Shown: one piece after another, positions 14,386 to 21,661 of the stretch | Position numbering within the stretch: the stretch's first letter is position 1 | Layout: each line of letters opens with the position of its first letter | Assembly: GCA_016194745.1 (NCBI GenBank) | Contig: JACQBA010000004.1 | Location: 1 to 57,491, forward strand | Reading direction: 5' to 3' | Source of the DNA: Elusimicrobiota bacterium | Lineage (GTDB): Bacteria; Elusimicrobiota; Elusimicrobia; UBA1565; JACRDR01 | Length of the DNA: 57,491 bases | Notes under the pieces: model-generated | Told to the model about the DNA's origin: nothing | The model's database searches: none | The model's input: the letters and a program-made list of their open reading frames with translations, nothing else | Program-made: the position numbers and the translations under genes

Positions 14386-15249
14386 ATGGAACCGCAGCGC
14401 CCACGGCGCAGGTCGTCCAAGATCCGCTTCAGCATGGAGCGCCGGACGGCGGCGTGGGGGCTCGCGGCCGTCCTCTTCGCCTGCGGCGTCTTCGAGCTCG
14501 CCTCCGAGACGATGACGATGACGACGTATTATCCGTCGCCGGCCGGGATCTACCGCCTCCTCACGTCCACCGGGCAGACGGCCCTCGCTCGCGACGGGGG
14601 CAACGTCGGCATCGGCGTCCCCCAGCCGCAGACGCGGCTCCATGTCAACGGCAACATCAGGATCGGCGACTCGAGCGCGGTCTGCGACGGCTTCCACGGA
14701 GGCGAGGTGCGCTACGTCGGCGGCGAGTTCCTCACCTGCAACGGCTCCGCGTGGGAGCCGATCGGCGGGTACGCGATCTACTGCGTCCAAACGGGGGCCA
14801 CGGCGGGGACGACGATGAACGTCGGATTTCTGCCTTCGGACTGCGGCGGCAAGACCGTCGACGGGAATTACGTCGGCGCGATATCGGAGGTGCTGTCGTC
14901 GTGCACCGACGGGCTGGTGAACGTCTCCTTGTCCCAGCCGCCCAACCCTAGACTTACGGCGACGTGCTTAGGCTCGGTCGGAGCATTCCGCGTGGCCGCG
15001 ATCTTCACTAAAGGAAAGCCGAGGCTGCCGCCGAACCTGCCGTCGGTGCCGCCTCCCCCTCAGCCACCTCCCAGGCCTCCGCCGCCTCCGCCGCCGCCGC
15101 CTCCTCCGAACCCGCCGGGCTGCTCGCCGATCGGGGGAGCCTGCTCGGCCTTGCATCCGTGCTGCCCGATCGACGACTCCGCAGGGGCGTATCAACCGAC
15201 CTGCTGGGGGCTCGAATTCCCGACCAACGGCGCGGGCATCTGCAAATAG
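14386..15249 (+). CDS. TYYPSP-family exported protein with polyproline stalk and knottin-like C-terminus (paralogue)
   Basis: 287 residues, closely similar to the protein at 13460 throughout: anchor, SETMTMTTYYPSPAGIYRLL, DGGNVGIGVPQPQTRLHV, GGEFLTCNGSAWEPIGGY, a 24-residue-scale proline run and a six-cysteine end with spacing C-x6-C-x5-CC-x12-C-x12-C. The loop between cysteines 5 and 6 is shorter than in its paralogue, while the other spacings are identical. Conserved cysteine spacing with diverged loops is what a disulfide-stabilised ligand-binding fold would show. Function is unknown; secretion is inferred from the N-terminal helix. Confidence 0.8.
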   Translation: MEPQRPRRRSSKIRFSMERRTAAWGLAAVLFACGVFELASETMTMTTYYPSPAGIYRLLTSTGQTALARDGGNVGIGVPQPQTRLHVNGNIRIGDSSAVCDGFHGGEVRYVGGEFLTCNGSAWEPIGGYAIYCVQTGATAGTTMNVGFLPSDCGGKTVDGNYVGAISEVLSSCTDGLVNVSLSQPPNPRLTATCLGSVGAFRVAAIFTKGKPRLPPNLPSVPPPPQPPPRPPPPPPPPPPPNPPGCSPIGGACSALHPCCPIDDSAGAYQPTCWGLEFPTNGAGICK

Positions 15250-15267
15250 GGTACACGCAACTGTTCC

Positions 15268-15296
15268 TTGCCGGGTCCGCCTTCCTCTGTTATACT
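15268..15296 (+). promoter_or_regulatory. Promoter of the tmRNA gene
   Basis: TTGCCG (15268-15273), a 17-nt spacer and TATACT (15291-15296). Transcription would begin near 15303, giving a pre-tmRNA with a leader of about 100 nt that must be trimmed to the mature 5' end at 15407. Confidence 0.65.
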
Positions 15297-15322
15297 GGTT
15301 CCTGTCGGTCCCTCCCGGCGGC

Positions 15323-15378
15323 CCCTGGCGGTCCTATGCGCCAGGGACCGCGCGAAAGGAAGTGCTCCTTGCGCGCGG
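15323..15378 (+). other. Twin-hairpin element in the tmRNA leader (copy C of a dispersed structured repeat)
   Basis: Hairpin 1 is CCCTGGCG/CGCCAGGG around an 8-nt loop (15323-15346). Hairpin 2 follows at once: CCGCGCG/CGCGCGG enclosing AAGGA/TCCTT and the loop AGTGC (15348-15378). The same two adjacent hairpins, with compensating base changes, occur at 40216-40271 and 50555-50611. Here they lie in the transcribed leader before ssrA. Confidence 0.55.
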
Positions 15379-15406
15379 GCTTCTGAGTGTTCGTGCAGGG
15401 GCGGCC

Positions 15407-15766
15407 GGGGGTGAAACAGGATCGACAAGAGCCGTCGCGTTAATGGACGCAGGCCCTGGTTGGTCAGAACCAGGCTAAAATCCGACCAAAACATAAAAGC
15501 CAACACGACCGTGTTGGACTGGGCCACTGCCTAACACGCAGTAAGCCTACGCGGACCTCCGACGCCTGTTGAGAGTCATCCGCGCCAACTAGCAGGCTGG
15601 ACGGCCGCCCGCGCGCTTCGTCGGGCGAACGTCGAGACAACACGGAGCTAGTCCCGGAGCACCCGGTCCGGCGGTATTTCCGGGGCGAAACTGAAGCCGG
15701 ACTAAGCCTGTAGCGGCCTTAACGAGCGGTCCTTGGACGCCGGGGCAGTGCCGGCCACCTCCACCA
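15407..15766 (+). ncRNA. ssrA: Transfer-messenger RNA (tmRNA, ssrA)
   Basis: The 5' end GGGGGTG (15407-15413) pairs with CACCTCC (15756-15762), and a genomically encoded ACCA follows. GGATCGAC near the 5' end and the GGACGC before the T-arm match tmRNA. A first pseudoknot forms from CCTGGTT/AACCAGG with GGTC pairing to GACC. Eleven nt later is the predicted resume codon GCC (15499), opening the tag ANTTVLDWATA and a TAA at 15532. tmRNA with SmpB rescues stalled ribosomes and tags the product for proteolysis. Two oddities: the tag ends ATA rather than LAA, and the T-loop is GGCAGTG, not TTCRANY, despite a perfect GCCGG/CCGGC stem. Confidence 0.9.
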
Positions 15767-15788
15767 ATTTGGTGGGTTTAGAGGACGA

Positions 15789-17111
15789 GTGCTAAGCCAA
15801 AGAAACGTCACCCTGCTGGGCGCCAATCTCCTGTTCTTGGGCCTGGCGGGGGCGTTATTTCTGGCGCCCGGCTGGGCGTCGGCGCTCTACCCGTTGCTCG
15901 CGCTCGTCTTCTACTGGATGGACGTCCGCCGCGACGAGGAGACGCACGTCATCTTCCTTTTTCTGGGAGTCCTCGGCGGGCTCGTGCTGGTCTCGATGAG
16001 CCAGGAGACCGTCGTCAAGGCCGCGCTGATCGTCGAGACGGTCGGCGTCTTCTCGATCATGACCGCGCTCGGTCGCCAGCGGACCGACCTCGCCTACGAA
16101 GGCCAGAAGACGCAGCGCCAGATCGAGGAGTACGACCGCAACGTCCTCGAGCTCGAGCGCGACCTGAAGTACTACTCGTCGTTCGAGGTCGCCGCGACGA
16201 AGCAGATCCGCATGCGCCGCGACCTGACCGAGGCCGCCAAGAGCCTCGGCTCGACGCTAGATCCGCAGGAGGTGCAGCTTCGCCTCGTGCGCGAGCTCGA
16301 GCGCAGATTCCAGGGCAGCCGCGTGCGCATCCTGCCGGGCCAGCCTTCCGATCCGATGGTGGATTGGGCCGTCGAGTCGCGCTCGTCCGTCCTCGTCAAG
16401 GACGTCCACACCGACGAGCGCTTCGCCGGGACCTCCGGCCTCGACTTCCGCGCGGCGCTCCTCGCGCCGATCGTCGTGATGAAGAACCCCTACGGGTACC
16501 TGCGCGTCGAGGACTCTCGGCCGGGCGTCTTCATGATCGACGATCTCAGGACCGCCGAGCTCTTCGCGACGCTCGCGTCGCTCTCGCTCGAGAACGTCCA
16601 CTTCTTCAACAGCGTCAACGATCTCGCGATGCACGATTCCCTGACGCAGCTCCACACTCACCGCGCGTTCCAAAGCCGCCTCCAGGAGGAGGTCCTCCGC
16701 GCGGGCCGCAGCGCGCAGCCCGTGTCGCTCATCATGTGCGACGTGGACCACTTCAAGCGCTACAACGACACGTACGGCCACCAGGCGGGCGACCACCTTC
16801 TCAAGACGATCGCGGGCATCTTGGTCAGCGTGGTGCGGCCGGTCGATTTCACCGCGCGCTACGGCGGCGAGGAGTTCTGCGTCATCCTCCCCGGCTGCGC
16901 GCATCAGCAGGCGGTCGAGTTCGCCGACGCCCTGCGCGGCCGCGTGTCCCAGGAGGCGTTTGTCTTCCAGGGCCAGCGAACCGGGGTCACGATGAGCTTC
17001 GGCGTCTCCTCGTTCCCGCAGGACGCGACCACGCCGAGCCAGCTCGTGCGCGCGGCGGACGAGCGGCTCTATCGCGCCAAGCACGGCGGCCGCAACCAGG
17101 TGGTGGGCTGA
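15789..17111 (+). CDS. Membrane diguanylate cyclase with GAF domain
   Basis: 440 residues: three or four N-terminal transmembrane helices (about 5-95), a coiled coil (about 100-145), a GAF-like sensor (about 150-275) and a C-terminal GGDEF domain. The active-site loop reads GGEEF, and RPVD five residues upstream is an intact RxxD product-inhibition site. It makes c-di-GMP from two GTP. The GTG start follows GAGGACGA and lies 22 nt after ssrA, so read-through from ssrA is possible. Its stop overlaps the start of a second cyclase (TGATG). Confidence 0.9.
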   Translation: MLSQRNVTLLGANLLFLGLAGALFLAPGWASALYPLLALVFYWMDVRRDEETHVIFLFLGVLGGLVLVSMSQETVVKAALIVETVGVFSIMTALGRQRTDLAYEGQKTQRQIEEYDRNVLELERDLKYYSSFEVAATKQIRMRRDLTEAAKSLGSTLDPQEVQLRLVRELERRFQGSRVRILPGQPSDPMVDWAVESRSSVLVKDVHTDERFAGTSGLDFRAALLAPIVVMKNPYGYLRVEDSRPGVFMIDDLRTAELFATLASLSLENVHFFNSVNDLAMHDSLTQLHTHRAFQSRLQEEVLRAGRSAQPVSLIMCDVDHFKRYNDTYGHQAGDHLLKTIAGILVSVVRPVDFTARYGGEEFCVILPGCAHQQAVEFADALRGRVSQEAFVFQGQRTGVTMSFGVSSFPQDATTPSQLVRAADERLYRAKHGGRNQVVG

Positions 17112-18433
17112 TGGATTTCCGGCTGGCCGGCGCGCTGCTGAGCCTTCTGCCCGGGCTCGCCTTGTGGACCAACCGCCCGGCGCGGGGGTGGGGGGCGTGG
17201 GCGCTCCTCGCCGCGTCCCTCATCGCGTGGGCGGCGGGATACGCCTTCGTCGGCGAGGAGATGCGGGCGCCGTGGACGCTGTTCGGCCTCTGGAGCGCGG
17301 CGGGCTGCGCGTACGCGGGCCTGCGCGGCCGCTTCGAGGCGGGGAGATACGACTCGATGGAGGCGTTCGTGCGCGAGCGGGCGGCCAAGCGCGCGGAGCT
17401 CCAGCAGGCGGTCCTCATGGCGCGGGAGAAGGCGAGCCGGACCGAGACCGAGCAGCGCGAGGTGCTCGCGCTCTACGCCTTGATCAAGGGCATGGCCGAG
17501 TCGTTGAGCTGGGAGGAGGTCAAGCCCAAGCTCGAGCTCGCCGTACGGCAGTACCTCGGCGTCGAGGAGTTCGCCCTCTACTCGGTCGATCTTCGCGCCG
17601 CCAACGAGGTGCACCCGCTCCTGATCCGGCGGCTGTCGGGCTCCGTCGGCGCGAGCTGGGACACCCTCTCGCGGTTCTTCCAGGAAAAGGGCCTCGGGAT
17701 GACGGTTCCCAACGCCATCGAGTCCCCGGAGCGCGCGGTAGCCGTGCCGATCCACGACGCGAGCGAGCTGATGGGGTACCTGTACGCGCGCTGCCCCGCG
17801 GCCGCGGACCCCCACGCTCTGATGGAGAAGACCGCGTCCTTCTGCGAGGAGATCGCCTTCGCTTTCCGCCGCATCAAGCTGTTCCAAGAGCTCGAGCGCC
17901 TGTCCCAGATCGACGGGCTGACCGGGGTGTACCGCCGGGGCATGCTCGACGAGCGGCTCAAGGAGGAGGTGGTGCGCGCGCGGACGTTCAAGATCTCCTT
18001 CTGCCTTCTCCTCATGGACATCGACCACTTCAAGAAACTCAACGACACCTACGGCCACCCGTTCGGGGACCAGGTGCTGCGCCGTGTGGGGGAGATCCTC
18101 AAGGCCAGCGTCTACGAGACGGACTTCGTCGCGCGCTACGGCGGCGAGGAGTTCGCCGTGCTCCTGCCGCGCGCGGAGGCGGCGGGTGTGCTCCGCAAGG
18201 CGGAGTCGATCCGCACCGCCATCGAGCGTGCGGAGTTCCCGCTCGCGATGGAGACCGTGCGCATTACGGTTTCCATCGGCATCGCCCACTTTCCGAGGGA
18301 CGGAAGCACGCCGGACGCCATCGTGCACGAAGCCGATCAAGCGCTCTACTACGCGAAAGAAAGCGGACGAAACCGCGCCGTCGATATAGCGGACGTCCCG
18401 GGGAAAAAGATCCATGGACGACATCAAGCCTGA
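17111..18433 (+). CDS. Membrane diguanylate cyclase lacking the inhibitory I-site
   Basis: 440 residues. Two hydrophobic N-terminal segments (about 5-70), a coiled coil (about 80-115), a GAF-like domain (about 120-265) and a GGDEF domain with an intact GGEEF loop. At the I-site position it reads YETD, so the RxxD arginine is missing and feedback inhibition should be lost or weaker than in the neighbour. The start at 17111 is set by the TGATG overlap; a longer frame reaching into the upstream gene is spurious. The sppA start lies inside its last 20 nt. Confidence 0.9.
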   Translation: MDFRLAGALLSLLPGLALWTNRPARGWGAWALLAASLIAWAAGYAFVGEEMRAPWTLFGLWSAAGCAYAGLRGRFEAGRYDSMEAFVRERAAKRAELQQAVLMAREKASRTETEQREVLALYALIKGMAESLSWEEVKPKLELAVRQYLGVEEFALYSVDLRAANEVHPLLIRRLSGSVGASWDTLSRFFQEKGLGMTVPNAIESPERAVAVPIHDASELMGYLYARCPAAADPHALMEKTASFCEEIAFAFRRIKLFQELERLSQIDGLTGVYRRGMLDERLKEEVVRARTFKISFCLLLMDIDHFKKLNDTYGHPFGDQVLRRVGEILKASVYETDFVARYGGEEFAVLLPRAEAAGVLRKAESIRTAIERAEFPLAMETVRITVSIGIAHFPRDGSTPDAIVHEADQALYYAKESGRNRAVDIADVPGKKIHGRHQA

Positions 18434-19499
18434 CGAGCCGCAACTGCCTCACTCCGAGCCCCAGCCGGCGGCGCCGCCCGCGCCCGCCGTCGAATCGACC
18501 AGCGCGGCTTCGCGCGGCGCGCGCCGCGGACTTCTGGGCGTCTTGGCCGTTCTCTACGCGTGCTCGATCGCCGCGGCGATGGTGCTCCTCCTGCGCGGCG
18601 GGGGACCCGGCGGCCAGGACGGGAAGTCGTTCCTCCCGGGCGCGCGGCGGCTGCTGGCGCCCTCCAAGGAAGGCGTGGTCGGCTGGGTGCCGATCCGCGG
18701 CACGATCTCCGGGAGCTCCTCCGGACGCCCGTGGGAGAAGGGCGCGGAGCAGTGGGCCAAGCGCGTCCTGGACCTGGGCGACAAGAAGGAGGTCAAGGCC
18801 ATCGTCCTCGACATCAATTCGCCCGGCGGCAGCGTCGGCGCGGTGCAGGAGGTCTACCAGGCGATTCTCCGCGTGAGGAACGAGAAGAAGAAGCCGGTCG
18901 TCGCGGTCGTCGGCGACATCGCCGCCTCGGGCGGCTACTACCTCGCGGCGGCGTGCGACAAGATCGTCGTCCACCCGGGGAGTCTCATCGGCTCCATCGG
19001 CGTCATCTTCAACCGCATCGAGGCGGAGCCGCTGCTCAAGAAGATCGGGATCACGACCGAGCCGATCAAGTCCGGCAAGATGAAGGACATCGGTTCGCCC
19101 GCGCGCCCGATGACGAAGGAGGAAAAGGAAGTCCTCCAGGCGATCATCGACGACACCTACGGCCAGTTCCTGACCGCCGTGGCCGAGGGCCGCAAGATGC
19201 CGGTCGACAAGGTGCGGCCCATGGCGGACGGGCGCATCTTCAACGGGGCGCAGGCGCTTTCGCTCGGCCTGGTCGACCAGCTCGGCGATTCGCGCGACGC
19301 GCTCCTGCTCGCCGGCAAGCTCGGCGGCATCCCCGGAAAGCCCAAGATCATGCGCGACTCGGACTCCTTCTCGAGCGTGCTCGAGCTCATCGACTCGCGC
19401 ATGAGCGACTGGCTGAGGCCCGAGGCGACGCTCCTGCGGCGCATGGAGCAGCTCTCCTACGGGACCCTCGAGTACCGCTGGACGGGGACGCTCCCGTGA
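18414..19499 (+). CDS. sppA: Signal peptide peptidase SppA (family S49)
   Basis: 361 residues: a cytoplasmic N-terminus, one transmembrane helix (about 44-63) and one S49 domain. The serine nucleophile is S172 in AASGGYY and the general base is K222 in SGKMKD, 50 residues apart; single-domain SppA enzymes of about 340 residues have the same order and near-identical spacing. It degrades signal peptides left in the membrane. The ATG lies 20 nt inside the preceding cyclase gene, indicating tight coupling. It is followed 2 nt later by a Yip1-like gene. Confidence 0.92.
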   Translation: MDDIKPDEPQLPHSEPQPAAPPAPAVESTSAASRGARRGLLGVLAVLYACSIAAAMVLLLRGGGPGGQDGKSFLPGARRLLAPSKEGVVGWVPIRGTISGSSSGRPWEKGAEQWAKRVLDLGDKKEVKAIVLDINSPGGSVGAVQEVYQAILRVRNEKKKPVVAVVGDIAASGGYYLAAACDKIVVHPGSLIGSIGVIFNRIEAEPLLKKIGITTEPIKSGKMKDIGSPARPMTKEEKEVLQAIIDDTYGQFLTAVAEGRKMPVDKVRPMADGRIFNGAQALSLGLVDQLGDSRDALLLAGKLGGIPGKPKIMRDSDSFSSVLELIDSRMSDWLRPEATLLRRMEQLSYGTLEYRWTGTLP

Positions 19500-19501
19500 C
19501 G

Positions 19502-20110
19502 ATGCCCACCCCAGGTCTCGCCGCGCCCGCGCCCGGCTACCTCGAGCTCCTCGAGGAGTTCGTCGTCGACCCGAGGTCGGCGGCGCGGCTCGTGCGTCAA
19601 TACAAGCCGATGCGCGCGGGGTTCATCTCCTTCGTGGCGGCGGCGCTTAGCGTCGCGCTCGCGGAGAGGCTTGCGGGCTCGGCCTTTTCGGCGGTCCCGC
19701 TCGGCATCGTGATCGCGCTCGCCTGCCTGTGGCGCGTGCTCGCGGGCATGACGTCGGCCGCCGTCTTCCACATGGCGGCCGAGTTCGGCGGCGGCGAGGG
19801 GAGCGCGGAGGGGCTGTTCATCCTTTTCGGCATGAGCGCGCTCGTCTGGACGATGCTGCTTCCCGCGGCCCTCATCATGCGGGCGCTGGCATGGGACGGC
19901 TGGCTGGTCTCGTCGCTGATGATCACGTCGCTCAGCATCGCGCAGCTCGTCCTCAAGGCGCGGAGCTTGCGCGACAACTACGGGGTGAGCACGGCGGCGG
20001 CGTGGGGGATACTCGTCCTTCCGTACGTCGTCGCGGTCTTCCTCGTGGTGGCGGTCGTCATGCTTTTTGTCGCGGGCGCGGCCGTCGCGTTCATGCACGT
20101 CGTTAGATGA
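19502..20110 (+). CDS. Yip1-like multi-pass membrane protein
   Basis: 202 residues with about five predicted transmembrane helices (for example GFISFVAAALSVALA, SAVPLGIVIALACLW, and a C-terminal VVAVFLVVAVVMLFVAGAAV). Length and helix layout resemble the Yip1 domain family, which is of unknown function in bacteria. The ATG at 19502 starts 2 nt after the sppA stop. Its own stop overlaps the nnrE start (ATGA). Confidence 0.68.
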   Translation: MPTPGLAAPAPGYLELLEEFVVDPRSAARLVRQYKPMRAGFISFVAAALSVALAERLAGSAFSAVPLGIVIALACLWRVLAGMTSAAVFHMAAEFGGGEGSAEGLFILFGMSALVWTMLLPAALIMRALAWDGWLVSSLMITSLSIAQLVLKARSLRDNYGVSTAAAWGILVLPYVVAVFLVVAVVMLFVAGAAVAFMHVVR

Positions 20111-20829
20111 GCAAGGCCGTCATCCCTTCCGTCTACCAGGGCCTGCGCGTCGTATCGGCGGCCGAGATGGCGGAGGTCGACAAAAAGGCGACCCGCGACC
20201 TCGGCATCCCGGCGCTGCTCCTCATGGAGAATGCCGGCAAGGCCGTCGCCAAGGAGACGCAGAGCCTGCTCGCGGAAAAAGGGAAGGACCCGAAGCAGGC
20301 GAGCGTCAGCGTCTGCTGCGGGCGCGGCAACAACGGCGCAGACGGGCTCGTGGCGGCGCGGCTCCTCCGGCAGGCGGGCTGCGAGGTCGCGGCCTTCTTG
20401 GCGCCGCCGCGGCGCGGCGCGCCGTACGGCGTCGAGTTCGCGGAGATGCTGCGGCGCGCGACGGCGGCCGGCGTATCGGCGCGGGAGATGGGGGAGGAGA
20501 CGGCCGAGCTCGACATCCGCCTCGGCGCCTCGGACGTCGTCCTCGACGCGCTCCTCGGCACGGGCTCCTCCGGAAAGCCCTCCGGCGCCGTACACGTCAT
20601 GATCCAGCGGATGATGAAGTCCGCTCGTCCCATCGTCGCGGTCGACATCCCTTCCGGGATCCATCCCGATACCGGCTACCACAGCGGCGTTTTCGTCACC
20701 GCCGCGGTGACGGTGACGTTCGGGCTCCCGAAGAAGGGCCTCCTCGCCCCGCACGCGCAGAAGAACGTCGGCCGCCTCGTGGTCGCCGACATCGGATTCC
20801 CGAAGTCGGTGCTGGGAGAGGCGACATGA
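20107..20829 (+). CDS. nnrE: NAD(P)H-hydrate epimerase
   Basis: 240 residues of the YjeF_N fold. VSAAEMAEVDKKA and LLMENAGKAVA at the N-terminus, CGRGNNGADGLVAARLL, DVVLDALLGTGSSG and VAVDIPSGIHPDTG match the family. It repairs damaged NAD(P)H by interconverting the R and S hydrates; the partner dehydratase (NnrD, usually fused or elsewhere) is not in this window. It is a stand-alone epimerase here, within an operon linked by 4-nt overlaps on both sides. Confidence 0.9.
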   Translation: MSKAVIPSVYQGLRVVSAAEMAEVDKKATRDLGIPALLLMENAGKAVAKETQSLLAEKGKDPKQASVSVCCGRGNNGADGLVAARLLRQAGCEVAAFLAPPRRGAPYGVEFAEMLRRATAAGVSAREMGEETAELDIRLGASDVVLDALLGTGSSGKPSGAVHVMIQRMMKSARPIVAVDIPSGIHPDTGYHSGVFVTAAVTVTFGLPKKGLLAPHAQKNVGRLVVADIGFPKSVLGEAT

Positions 20830-21467
20830 GGCTCTTCGTCTTAGGACCCCTGGCGCTCGCGCTCCTCGTCGGCTGCTCTCACGCGCCGAAGAAGACGGAC
20901 GGCTCCGGGGGCTCGCCGGCGGTTGGGTCCTCCGTGCCGGCGACCGCGAAGAAGGACCCTTACGCCGTTCTCGTCACCAACCGCGGGACGATCACGATCC
21001 GCTTGTTCCCGGAGTCGGCGCCGCGATCCGTAGAGAACTTCATCGGCCTCGCGACCGGGACGAAGGGTTGGACGGACCCCGCGACCGGCGCTCAGATGCA
21101 GCGCCCGCTCTATAAAGGAAGCCGCGTCTTCCGCGTCCTTCCGGGCTTCCTCATTCAGGGCGGCTCGCCCACGGACGCGCTTTCCGGCGACGCCGGCGTG
21201 CGCGTGGATGACGAGTTCTCCAAAGAGCGCCGCTTCGCGAAGGCCGGCGCCGTAGCCTACGCCGGCGCGGGCGCCGGGTCCAACAGCAGCCAGTTCTTCA
21301 TCACCCTCGTCCCCGCGCCGTGGCTCAACGAGAAGCACACCGTCTTCGGAGAAGTCGTCGACGGCCTCGACATCGTCGACCGGATCTCGCGCGTGCCGCG
21401 CTCCGACAAAGACGACGCGCCGCTGTCCCCCGTCGTCCTCCAAGACGTACGCATTGAATCCCGGTAG
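20826..21467 (+). CDS. Lipoprotein cyclophilin-type peptidyl-prolyl isomerase
   Basis: 213 residues. A lipobox (LALLVGC) near residue 17 predicts a lipid-anchored protein. The cyclophilin fold (about 48-213) shows TIRLFPESAPRSVENFIGLA, YKGSRVFRVLPGFLIQGGSP, GAVAYAGAGAGSNSSQFFIT, and WLNEKHTVFGEVVDGLDIV, with the catalytic arginine in FxRxxxxFxxQGG-like form. It should assist folding outside the inner membrane. The start overlaps the nnrE stop by 4 nt. It is the last gene of the run; the structured region at 21481-21650 follows. Confidence 0.9.
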   Translation: MRLFVLGPLALALLVGCSHAPKKTDGSGGSPAVGSSVPATAKKDPYAVLVTNRGTITIRLFPESAPRSVENFIGLATGTKGWTDPATGAQMQRPLYKGSRVFRVLPGFLIQGGSPTDALSGDAGVRVDDEFSKERRFAKAGAVAYAGAGAGSNSSQFFITLVPAPWLNEKHTVFGEVVDGLDIVDRISRVPRSDKDDAPLSPVVLQDVRIESR

Positions 21468-21480
21468 TTCAAGAATCTAG

Positions 21481-21650
21481 GCCCTAGGGCCTAATTTTTG
21501 AGGGCCCATTAGGCCCTTTGCCGGGTAGGCCTTTCAGGCAAACTACGGTAGGCCTTTCGGCTGGGCGCCGGGCGGGAATATTCGCCCGGCACCGCGGGTA
21601 GGGTGGGCGCCTTGCCCGCGGCGCCGGAAAGCCTGCAGCACCCCGACAGA
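21481..21650 (+). promoter_or_regulatory. Structured intergenic leader before the subtilase gene
   Basis: The region contains a 16-bp palindrome (taggccctagggccta), two direct copies of ggtaggccttt (near 21524 and 21551), the hairpin GCCGGGCG/CGCCCGGC with an 8-nt loop (near 21570-21593), and CCGCGGG/CCCGCGG (near 21594-21632). A terminator for the upstream operon and a cis-acting leader for the subtilase are both plausible. It does not match a riboswitch class I know. Confidence 0.4.
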
Positions 21651-21661
21651 CAGGAGGCGCC

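Noticed and set aside
15766..15785. Hairpin ccaccaatttggtgg after ssrA as a terminator
   Set aside because: No T-run follows, and it shares bases with the mature CCA end; evidence is too weak.
21481..21650. c-di-GMP (GEMM-type) riboswitch before the subtilase
   Set aside because: A gcaaac string and GGTAGG occur, but the ordered motifs of the known aptamer are missing.
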